Shown here one piece after another: positions 1 through 6,546 of a DNA stretch of 64,000 bases. The translations under genes and the position numbers were made by a program. How positions within the stretch are numbered: position 1 is the first letter of the stretch; every line of letters begins with the position of its first letter. The stretch comes from a candidate division KSB1 bacterium (lineage in GTDB: Bacteria > Zhuqueibacterota > Zhuqueibacteria > JANLFK01 > Oleimicrobiaceae), in contig JANLFK010000015.1 of the NCBI GenBank assembly GCA_024655945.1, positions 1 through 64,000 of the forward strand, in the 5' to 3' direction. Below the pieces are notes generated by a model. It was not told where the DNA came from. It was given only the letters and a program-made list of their open reading frames with translations, and did not search any database.

Positions 1-70
1 GGGTATCGATCGCGAGCGGTCCTTTCTACCCTGTTACTCCACTGGCTCGGCCGCCTAAGGATGCCCACAT

Positions 71-1549
71 TCATGCGCAAACTCGCCTGAGGAGCCAAGA
101 AACAAAGGGACTGGTCCCCTCTTGAGACCGCACGTAGCCCCAGAACAGGCTCAAGTTGGCCACCATTGCCGTCAGAATGGCTTGCAGGAGCACTTTGTCC
201 CTGCCGAAGTACCGCGCTTTTCGCATGCCCAACTGAGCCAGGCGGGCAATCCGATGCTCCACCACCACTCGTTTCCTGTATCGGTCACGGAAGCTCTCCG
301 TCGCCTGCTCCTGTCGAGCCGCCGCCAGGTAGTCCTCAAAGGGGTGGACGGTGATCGACCGGCCGTTGCTGCGCCGACTGCTGACACACTGCCGGTAGAA
401 GGGGCACTTCCTACAACCCCGGGCCGGAAACACGAACCGACGCCCTTCGAACTCCTTTCCCCCGATCTTGACCTTCTGAACCGACCAGGTGTGGGTGGTG
501 TGGCCGGCGGGACATCGCGCCCACTGTTTGTCAGGGTCCGTGGCGAAAGCCTCTTTGGCGAAATCCCCCTTCTGTGCACTCCCAGGAACCTTCGCCGTTA
601 CTTTCACGCCGCGCTCAGCCCAATGCGCTCGACTGGCTTCATCCCCGAAGGTGCTGTCGGCGATGATTTCCTCGACTTTTTCGCCGATGGCTCGCTCGGT
701 CTGCTCCACCAAAGTCTGGGAGAAGCTCCCATCGTGGCGGTTCGCAGGCGCTACCGCCACCGCGGCGATTACCGCCGTGTCGGTGTCGGCCGCCACACCC
801 GACTTGTAACCATCGAAACGCACCGACTCACTTTTGCGCCCATGTCGCATCTCCGGATCTGTCGTCAACACAATGCGACCCCGCGCCACCCCTTGCTTCA
901 TCGTCGCGGTGCCGTCGCGCTTGTCCTCCACATTCTGCGTTATGATTTCGTCCACAAGCGACAGCTTCTCCCTGAGCTGTTGCTGCAGTCTCTCAGGCAG
1001 ACGCTTCACTTGCCCTGTGGCCATCGCTTCATGGGCCAGGTGCCGTACTCTTCTCGCATCGGCCACCACCTGAGCCAGGAGCGTGTCCCGCTCGGTCGGA
1101 TCGTCCCAATTGATGCGGCACATGCCCTTGAAACTCTTTCCAAAGTACCGCCCGAACTGGTGCTTCCGGGCCCATGCCGCCGGTTGAGAGCCTTTCGCCT
1201 GCGTCAGCAGGATCAGCACGGTGCGGATCAAGTCAGCCAGCAGATTGAACACGTCCTTGACGGCCCCGCGCCCGAACACCGGGGTGGTGTCCAGAGCGAT
1301 TCGTTTTCCCCAGCGCCGCCCACGAGGCCTGCCCGGCATCGCCGCCTCGATTTTCCCAACGATCCGTTCGAACAACGCACGCTCCTTCTGCGAGCTCAAA
1401 AGCTTGGCGCGGAACACCACCAGGGTGCTCTTGGCCGTGAAGGGAATTTCCTCGGGCGCAATGTCCAGAGCCACCTTCCAGGACAGATCGGCCCGAACCC
1501 GACGCACCGCCGAGAATGCGTCTCGTTGCGGATTCCTGGCTCGAAACAT
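71..1549 (-). CDS. IS1182-type DDE transposase, probably N-terminally truncated
   Basis: This 492-residue transposase has an RNase H-like DDE core: Asp87 in ALDTT, Asp298 in IADST and Glu431 in VVVEHRIA. Between the second Asp and the Glu lies a cysteine cluster (C346, C379, C382, C388) typical of IS1182/IS5-related enzymes. The first residues match the stretch DLSWKVAL that normally follows some 60-80 residues of DUF772 in relatives. Upstream sequence does not continue the family in any frame, so the 5' part is probably lost. An ATG with AAGGAG seven bases upstream could still serve as start. I found no convincing terminal inverted repeats or target duplication, so the element limits are unknown. 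It lies directly beside the integron cassettes, and transposition activity is doubtful. Confidence 0.85.
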   Translation of the reverse strand: MFRARNPQRDAFSAVRRVRADLSWKVALDIAPEEIPFTAKSTLVVFRAKLLSSQKERALFERIVGKIEAAMPGRPRGRRWGKRIALDTTPVFGRGAVKDVFNLLADLIRTVLILLTQAKGSQPAAWARKHQFGRYFGKSFKGMCRINWDDPTERDTLLAQVVADARRVRHLAHEAMATGQVKRLPERLQQQLREKLSLVDEIITQNVEDKRDGTATMKQGVARGRIVLTTDPEMRHGRKSESVRFDGYKSGVAADTDTAVIAAVAVAPANRHDGSFSQTLVEQTERAIGEKVEEIIADSTFGDEASRAHWAERGVKVTAKVPGSAQKGDFAKEAFATDPDKQWARCPAGHTTHTWSVQKVKIGGKEFEGRRFVFPARGCRKCPFYRQCVSSRRSNGRSITVHPFEDYLAAARQEQATESFRDRYRKRVVVEHRIARLAQLGMRKARYFGRDKVLLQAILTAMVANLSLFWGYVRSQEGTSPFVSWLLRRVCA

Positions 1550-1653
1550 CGCTCAGCTCCTTGATGTTGCGACGACATCTGATGGCTGAGCCCAAAATAT
1601 CACAACAACAAACACTCAGCAAGTGATTTTTCGACCGGGTTTCTAGGCATCCT

Positions 1654-1857
1654 ATGTTTTTCCGGGACGTGGTCTGTGACTTTCTCGATGTGTGCTCACG
1701 GCATCAACTGGATATTGGTTTCAGTTTTGCGCAAAATGAGTACAACAAGAAGGGCTGGGAACGAATAGAGAATGAGCAAGCTGCCGACGACACCGAAGCC
1801 AAGTGGCTCGATGCAATTCGTGAGTTTGTCAACAACTTGCGAAGCGGTAACCGCTGA
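1654..1857 (+). CDS. Short ORF, probable 3' fragment of a cassette gene
   Basis: A 67-residue ORF lies between the end of the transposase region and the first attC site. Its stop codon falls inside the attC left arm, the usual place for a cassette gene to end. The protein is acidic with helical character and has no domain I recognise. Because it begins right at the IS-side boundary, it may be the 3' remainder of a longer gene cut by the insertion. Confidence 0.35.
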   Translation: MFFRDVVCDFLDVCSRHQLDIGFSFAQNEYNKKGWERIENEQAADDTEAKWLDAIREFVNNLRSGNR

Positions 1858-1911
1858 CAATCGCATGCAGCGCATGACGCCCGGCCCTGCTGCTAATGCC
1901 GAACGTTCGAC
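1852..1911 (+). other. attC recombination site 1
   Basis: A 60-bp imperfect inverted repeat. The left simple site is CGCTGACA and the right one GTTCGAC. Inner arms GCAGCGCATGACG and GCTGCTAATGCCG pair with extra unpaired bases, as attC arms do. It follows the stop of a short ORF and precedes the next cassette by 15 bp. It is less canonical than sites 2 and 4. Confidence 0.6.
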
Positions 1912-1926
1912 CAGCGGAGGTTGTTG

Positions 1927-2902
1927 TTGTCGTCTGAGGGCGACAGTGAACGGGCCGTCTGCGTGATTGGCGATGTCCACGGGCACCTGCAACTGGGCCT
2001 GTGCGTAGCCGCGCGATGGCAACGCCATCTGGGGCTGGCGTTCGAGGCGGTGTTCCTCTGCGGGGACGTCGGGACGTTCACGTCCGAGGACCAACTGGAC
2101 AGGGCGACTCGCCGGCACGGGAAGGCGAACCCGTGTGAGCTGGAGTTCCTGTACCAGTGGGCCGTGGACCCGCAGCCAGAGTGTCTTGCGAAGATCTTCG
2201 AGCCAGCTGAAGAGGGGGCTCGGTTTGCTCTGCCCGGTAGTCATGGTCCACGGCAACCACGAGGGGTTTGCCCACCTGCAAACTCTGGTTTCACCGCAAA
2301 TCCCTGACGAGCCAGCCGAGTTACTGACACTACCGGCTGTCGAGCCGGGCCGGCACATTCGCTACCTGCCAAGTGGGTGGCGGTGCCGTACTCCGTCGGG
2401 GCTGGTGGTTGCGGGCGTCGGTGGGATCGAGCGCAACCAGCGGCGTGTCAACTATCATGAGATGGTGTACATCGACCAGGACGCCGTGGCCCATTTGTTG
2501 GGCCAGCCCGCGGTCGATGTCCTGATCACTCACCAAGGGCCCAGCGTCCTGCAGGGACAGAGTGGGTCGGACACACTGTAACTCCTTCTTGACGAGGAGG
2601 TGGCCCGGGTTTGGTTCCACGGTCACTCGATTGCCAACCCGGACATCATCCGGGCGGGCCCTCACCGGGCTACCTTGGTCGTCCCCCTGAAGGGTATTGG
2701 CTTTTCGAGCAGGGGGCCCAACGGTGATGATCCGGGGGAGGAGGGCTGGGCCCTCCTCTTCGGAGGTGGAGACGCGGTGTGCCGCCAGCGGCCGGAATTC
2801 TGGCGAGAATACCGAAAGACGAGGTGGAAGGTGGTCGATGAGCGTCGGCTGGTCTGCCCAGATCTCGTCCGCTTTGTTAGGCGCAAGAGGCTGGCTGAAT
2901 AG
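1927..2902 (+). pseudogene. Decayed cassette-borne calcineurin-type metallophosphoesterase
   Basis: Three aligned segments rebuild one metallophosphoesterase. Metal-binding motifs appear in order: GDVHGH, CGDVG, HGNHE, ITHQG and WFHGHS. The reading frame changes at a run of five G (2214-2218), where dropping one G restores the family sequence. Further on, an in-frame TAA at 2579-2581 is followed by continuation in the same frame to 2902. The likely start is one of three consecutive TTG codons (best 1927) just after GGAGG at 1916-1920. With a frameshift and a nonsense codon it should not give full-length enzyme. Either lesion could be a sequencing error. Relatives of this fold hydrolyse phosphoesters; the substrate is unknown. 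Confidence 0.75.
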
Positions 2903-2906
2903 CAGC

Positions 2907-2940
2907 ATCCAACGGACGACGCTGCGCGGCGCCGGTGATC
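2907..2940 (+). other. Possible attC left half-site
   Basis: After the phosphoesterase stop, ATCCAAC fits the RYYYAAC simple site and is followed by a GC-rich arm (GACGACGCTGCGCGGCG). No matching GTTRRRY right end follows before the next gene. This suggests a recombination site that lost its right half. Confidence 0.35.
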
Positions 2941-2971
2941 CCCCACCTTAACCAAAGTGGGAGGAGGGTAC

Positions 2972-3310
2972 ATGATCGTTTGCCATGAAGCCGCTGACAG
3001 GTTCTTCGACTGGCTCACTGCCTATGATCATGGTCCATATCACGATGTGGGAGATGCTCTTGCTTGCTGGCTCGTACACGACAGCGGCGTCCGGCAACTG
3101 GCCGATGATTACTCAATCTTCTTACTTACGACCATCTCTGTGCTCCTTGACAGCAGCCTTGCTGCCGGTGTAACGGTCAGGCAAAGAGGGGGGCGTTCTA
3201 TTGCGATTCATCGTCCCAAAGAAGCTGATTGGATAGATAAAATCGGGCCCGATGTGTTCGCACGCGCAGTTGTGGAAGTTGCGGCATGGGATGCTCGGTT
3301 TCCGCGGTAG
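2972..3310 (+). CDS. Small cassette protein of unknown function
   Basis: A 112-residue protein whose ATG is preceded by GGAGGAGGG. It ends two bases before an attC left site, as expected for a gene-cassette ORF. It has no signal peptide or clear membrane span. A hydrophobic stretch (FLLTTISVLL) is probably a buried helix. I do not recognise the family. Base composition is more AT-rich than the core genes downstream, in line with mobile origin. Confidence 0.6.
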   Translation: MIVCHEAADRFFDWLTAYDHGPYHDVGDALACWLVHDSGVRQLADDYSIFLLTTISVLLDSSLAAGVTVRQRGGRSIAIHRPKEADWIDKIGPDVFARAVVEVAAWDARFPR

Positions 3311-3311
3311 C

Positions 3312-3371
3312 CGCTAACAAATGCATTCAGCGGATCGCGCCCCGCGCCACCGCCGATGCCGGACGTTAGGC
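3312..3371 (+). other. attC recombination site 2
   Basis: The clearest attC in the window. The left simple site is CGCTAAC and the right one GTTAGGC, exactly matching GTTRRRY. They lie 60 bp end to end and are joined by arms that pair imperfectly (CAGCGGATCGCG with CGCGCCACCGCCG). It begins one base after the stop of the upstream cassette gene, with the same orientation as the other sites. Confidence 0.85.
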
Positions 3372-3830
3372 CCTTACCCGCAGGGGGGACAGGGGGTGAA
3401 CAGCCAGGTTAAGGTCGCTCTCTCGGTGATGGGATTGACCTTGCACGTCAGCCCGGTGGGGGGCGGTCTCCCACAGCGGGTCAGGTGACTGGCCCGGTTG
3501 GGAGTGCGCGGAGAGAAGAGGCCCCGGGTGGGTACGGCGGGCGGATCGGGTGATGTGGTTGGGCTGCCAGAGCGGTGGTGGGGGGGCGGTGCCCCTACGG
3601 CGGGGGAGAGAGCGCTTGAGGTTGAGGCTGGCAGGCACTAGGGTGAGCGGGGCGGTGTTGATGGGGGTGGCAGATTGAGGACCAGGGCCTGGTTGTCGGT
3701 GGGGCAGTGAAGGCAGTATGGCGGTTGGGAAAAGTGGGGCTAAGTGCAGAGAGGTGGAAGGTCAGAGAGCAAGGGCGCGTCTATACTGGGTGGAGGTGCA
3801 TGCTCAGGGGAGGCGGGCCTTAGCTGCGCG
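3372..3830 (+). other. Cassette with no convincing gene, strongly purine-skewed
   Basis: About 460 bp between attC 2 and attC 3 hold no plausible plus-strand gene. The plus strand is very rich in G, with runs of five to seven G near 3380-3392, 3460 and 3571-3585. Two weak ORFs exist: a minus-strand 90-residue ORF (3366-3638) and a plus-strand 76-residue ORF (3718-3948) that overruns the next gene. Both have skewed composition and no recognisable family. It may be a non-coding cassette. Confidence 0.5.
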
Positions 3831-3891
3831 TCGAACCAACACCGCTTCGCTCCCTGGCTCGGCGCTGCGGCTGAGCTCGGTGCCGTTAGAT
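3831..3891 (+). other. attC recombination site 3
   Basis: The right simple site GTTAGAT and its arm GAGCTCGGTGCC pair imperfectly with the left arm TCGAACCAACACCGCTTCGCTC. The site is 61 bp long, matching sites 1, 2 and 4. The ATG of the next cassette gene overlaps its last two bases. Confidence 0.6.
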
Positions 3892-4585
3892 GGTCAAAGA
3901 CCGAATGAAAACCGAACAAGAGCTTTCACTCTTAGCGCAGCGCGTTGAAGAAGCCTTGGAACAGTTATCTGCAGATGCAGATGGCTGCGTGCAGCTAGCT
4001 GATTCAGTGCTTAAGGATCTTCGAATCACCTTAAGAGCAACATCAGCCGGCACCGTACATGGACCTTTGATCGGCGCTTTGGAGAAGGCGAAGAAGATTC
4101 GATCAAAGGGCGGCCCTCTTCATCGGCTGAAGGTGGGTAACGGTTTTATCACGATTGGACCTAGGCCGAAATTCAGAGCGATCCACTCTATGCGGTCGCG
4201 AGGCATCACCCATATTCTGACGATACTTGGGGAATCTGAAGGAGCCTTCGAGATTCGAAACCAAGCCAGAAAGGCGGGTATTGAGTGGCTCTGGTTGCCT
4301 TTAGAATGCGCGCAGCAACCGAGCAATCAGTGGCTGCCGAAAATCCATGATCTTTACCAGCAATTGGCAAAGATTCTCGACAAAGGCGGTGGAGTTTACG
4401 TACATTGTTCGGCCGGCATTCATCGAACAGGAATGATTGTATATGGTTTCCTGCGCAGTATAGGCTTCTCAAGATCCGAAGCGAAAGATGCCCTGTCGAA
4501 GCTTAGGTCAGCAACCGCAACTGATGTGGGGGAAGATCGCTTAGCTTGGGCCGATCAGTTCGCCGACAAGCAGACCGGTGATTAG
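3890..4585 (+). CDS. Dual-specificity/tyrosine protein phosphatase in an integron cassette
   Basis: This 231-residue protein has the cysteine phosphatase signature HCSAGIHRTG near residues 172-181, fitting C-x5-R. Cys is the nucleophile and Arg the phosphate binder. An upstream Asp-containing loop would supply the general acid, but I cannot fix which residue. The N-terminal third is helical and specific to this protein. The ORF starts within the last bases of attC 3 and ends two bases before attC 4, so it occupies exactly one cassette. An alternative ATG at 3905 would remove five residues. The key residues are intact, so it may be active. The target is unknown: protein, nucleotide or sugar phosphates are all possible. 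Confidence 0.8.
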   Translation: MVKDRMKTEQELSLLAQRVEEALEQLSADADGCVQLADSVLKDLRITLRATSAGTVHGPLIGALEKAKKIRSKGGPLHRLKVGNGFITIGPRPKFRAIHSMRSRGITHILTILGESEGAFEIRNQARKAGIEWLWLPLECAQQPSNQWLPKIHDLYQQLAKILDKGGGVYVHCSAGIHRTGMIVYGFLRSIGFSRSEAKDALSKLRSATATDVGEDRLAWADQFADKQTGD

Positions 4586-4587
4586 CC

Positions 4588-4647
4588 ATCTAACAACGGA
4601 ATACAACGGGCACTGCTCCGCGCTGTCGCTGATGCTGGACGTTAGCA
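4588..4647 (+). other. attC recombination site 4
   Basis: The left simple site ATCTAAC fits RYYYAAC and the right end is GTTAGCA. Arms around a GC-rich centre pair with extrahelical bases. Its 60-bp length equals the other sites, and it begins two bases after the phosphatase stop. Confidence 0.8.
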
Positions 4648-4664
4648 TTGGAGAGACGCGAAGA

Positions 4665-5103
4665 ATGAGGCTTTTTTTCCTACATCGTTCGACATGACAC
4701 TGGATTCGCGCCCATCCCGTTCGGGGGCTATTGTACGCTTGCCAATTGCAAGGTGGCAACAAGACGGAAAGCGAAAGTGGGGGATTGGATCGTCGGACTG
4801 AGTCCAAAAAGTAGCGGTAATCGTGTCGTATTTGCTATGGAGGTGGAGGAGATTCTCGACTGTAAGAGTTACTTTAACCACAAACCTCTTGCCAACAAAA
4901 ACCGGGCTGCACAAAGGGGGACGTGCTGTGAAGGGTGGAACAACATCTGGAGACCGCTATCAAATGGACACTTCCAAAAGTTGCGCTCCATGCACTCGAT
5001 CGGCGACAAAGGGAATGCCGAAACGAAGGGCGATGCCTTGAGTGGCGTGAATCTTCTCGTGGCAGAGAAGAAATGCCCCCGCTCACGCGAATTTGTGCAC
5101 TAA
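4665..5103 (+). pseudogene. Frameshifted Nmad2-like protein (nucleotide modification associated domain 2)
   Basis: From GTG 4753 a 116-residue ORF reads KKxGDWIVGLSPKS-type sequence (ATRRKAKVGDWIVGLSPKS) and later NIWRPLSNG, both typical of Nmad2. The missing N-terminus lies just upstream in another frame. Starting at ATG 4665 and removing one T from the seven-T run (4672-4678) joins both parts into MRLFSYIVRHDTGFAP... followed by the ORF. The C-terminus departs from the family after SGVNLLVAEK. Nmad2 proteins are predicted partners of systems with modified nucleotides; no biochemical role is assigned here. As read, the product is truncated. No attC follows, so this may be the array end, eroded by the ISL3 insertion. 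Confidence 0.65.
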
Positions 5104-5164
5104 TGTGGGCATCTTGACGCCGCCCAGACAGTGGAGCAATAGGATGGAAAAGGCCACCGGGGAT

Positions 5165-5690
5165 CGATATGCCCCGTGCCCTGAGGCTGATCACGTTGGC
5201 ACTGGCATTCATTGGCTCTGCAAGGCCGCTGTCAATGGGAAACGCAAAACCCGCACCCCATCGCGATGCCCTCTGCGCAGGGAGGCGAACTCGTGCATCG
5301 GCCGGAGCTGCGACTCCATGGCCATACTGACCCAGTGCCCCAGGAACGCCGTTGCCTCTGGGCGAGTCCGCTTCTCCCAGAGATGACGCAGCTGCTGCTT
5401 GAGCAGATAGGCGCGACTGATCTGGAGATTCAATCCCTCTAAGTAGCCGAGACGTTGCCGCTCCGGAGGAGTCAGCTGCGCAGGGTTTTTCAACCACAGA
5501 TAGCGTGTCCCCTCCAGAAGCTGCGGATTGCTCTTGCGCAGACGGTGTGCCTCCTGCGGCGGCCGGGACCTCGTGCCGTCTGACCTGGTCCACGGCATGC
5601 ATGAGCTGACGGACAACATGGAAGTTGTCAAAGACCAATGAGGGAGAGGGGACTACCTGCCGGATCATCTCCTCCACCTCCCAGTTTCCC
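5165..5690 (-). pseudogene. ISL3-family transposase remnant
   Basis: Pieces of the C-terminal half of an ISL3 transposase lie in two frames. Near 5630-5567 the sequence reads SLVFDNFHVVRQL. Between about 5565 and 5260 a second frame carries LEGTRYLWLKNP and QQLRHLWEKR. Back in the first frame near 5240-5165, FPIDSGLAEPMNA resembles the family FPI-NG-EG-N motif. At least two frameshifts and loss of the N-terminal half make it inactive. It separates the cassette array from core genes, and its outer limit falls next to the rlmB promoter. Confidence 0.75.
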
Positions 5691-5691
5691 C

Positions 5692-5720
5692 TTGACCAAT
5701 TGCTGGACGTTTGGTATTTT
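5692..5720 (+). promoter_or_regulatory. Predicted promoter of rlmB
   Basis: TTGACC at 5692-5697 and TATTTT at 5715-5720 are separated by 17 bp. Transcription would start about 50 bp before the proposed rlmB start. The -35 box lies at the edge of the ISL3 remnant. Confidence 0.6.
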
Positions 5721-5775
5721 TCCGACCAAGGAAGGTGGCGTCTTACTCGGCTGCAGTTACAACCAAGGAGGCCAA

Positions 5776-6522
5776 TTGCAAGAGCTGGTCTACGGTCGCA
5801 ATCCGGTGCGCGAGCTTTTGCGCAGCAGGCGGGGCGTGCGCCGCCTGTGGCTTGCTGCCACCCTGAGCCCGGCAGCGACGCAAGAGTTCCTCGCCCTGGC
5901 TGCAGCCGCCAACGTGCCGGCCGAACGTCTGCCCGCCGAAGAACTCACCAGAATGACCCAGACCTCCAAGCACCAAGGGGTGGCCGCCGAAGTGGAACCG
6001 TTCGCCTACGCCGGCATTGACGACATATTCCACCGTGCCGATGAGCACCACGAGCCGCCTTTGTTAGTGGTGCTGGATGGCGTAGAGGACCCTCACAATC
6101 TCGGCGCCATCATCCGCTCCGCCGAGGCAGCAGGGGCACATGGGGTCATTATCCCGCGCGACCGTGCTGTGGCCGTCACCCCAGCGGTGGAGAAAGCTGC
6201 CGCTGGGGCCACCGTCCATCTGCCGGTGACGCGGGTCACCAATCTGGCACGGACTATGGAAGAGCTAAAGGAAAGGGGCGTATGGTTATTCGGCGCAGCC
6301 GAAGATGCCCCGCAGGACTACACCGCCACAGATCTCACTGGGCCCACTGCGCTGGTCTTGGGCGCGGAAGGACGGGGACTCCGACGCCTGACGCGGGAAA
6401 AGTGCGACTTTCTTATTCGCATCCCCATGCACGGCAGGATTAGTTCGCTCAACGTCTCAGTGGCAGCGGGCATCCTCCTTTTTGAGGCCCGCCGCCAGCG
6501 CCAGCTCCGCGGCCGAAGGTGA
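5776..6522 (+). CDS. rlmB: 23S rRNA (guanosine-2'-O)-methyltransferase, TrmH/SpoU family
   Basis: RlmB transfers a methyl group from SAM to the 2'-hydroxyl of a conserved guanosine in the peptidyl-transferase region of 23S rRNA. The protein is 248 residues, the usual length. It has an N-terminal substrate-binding domain opening with VYGRNPVREL, then the SPOUT fold with LDGVEDPHNLGAIIRSAEA, LVLGAEGRGL and IPMHGRISSLNVSVA. These are the three SpoU motifs that form the trefoil knot. I chose TTG 5776 because AAGGAGG lies four bases upstream and it gives the family N-terminus. The open frame extends to 5638, but that part crosses the promoter. The gene converges on selA, four bases away. Other TrmH paralogues cannot be fully excluded. 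Confidence 0.85.
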   Translation: MQELVYGRNPVRELLRSRRGVRRLWLAATLSPAATQEFLALAAAANVPAERLPAEELTRMTQTSKHQGVAAEVEPFAYAGIDDIFHRADEHHEPPLLVVLDGVEDPHNLGAIIRSAEAAGAHGVIIPRDRAVAVTPAVEKAAAGATVHLPVTRVTNLARTMEELKERGVWLFGAAEDAPQDYTATDLTGPTALVLGAEGRGLRRLTREKCDFLIRIPMHGRISSLNVSVAAGILLFEARRQRQLRGRR

Positions 6523-6546
6523 GGGGCTACCTTCGCCCAGCCGCGG
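6507..6546. terminator. Hairpin covering both stop codons of convergent rlmB and selA
   Basis: CCGCGGC (6507-6513) pairs with GCCGCGG (6540-6546), and inside it CGAAGGT (6514-6520) pairs with ACCTTCG (6529-6535), with an unpaired CCCA. The stop codons of both genes (6520-6522 and 6527-6529) lie within it. It lacks a T tract on either side, so bidirectional termination or 3'-end protection is inferred. Confidence 0.5.

Noticed and set aside
122-1564. Long plus-strand ORF of 480 codons over the transposase
   Set aside because: It is antisense to a well-matched DDE transposase and has low-complexity composition; a GC-rich shadow.
1-1653. Terminal inverted repeats for the IS1182 element
   Set aside because: Candidate ends such as CCTAGAAACCCGG near 1640 have no convincing partner outside the ORF on the left side.
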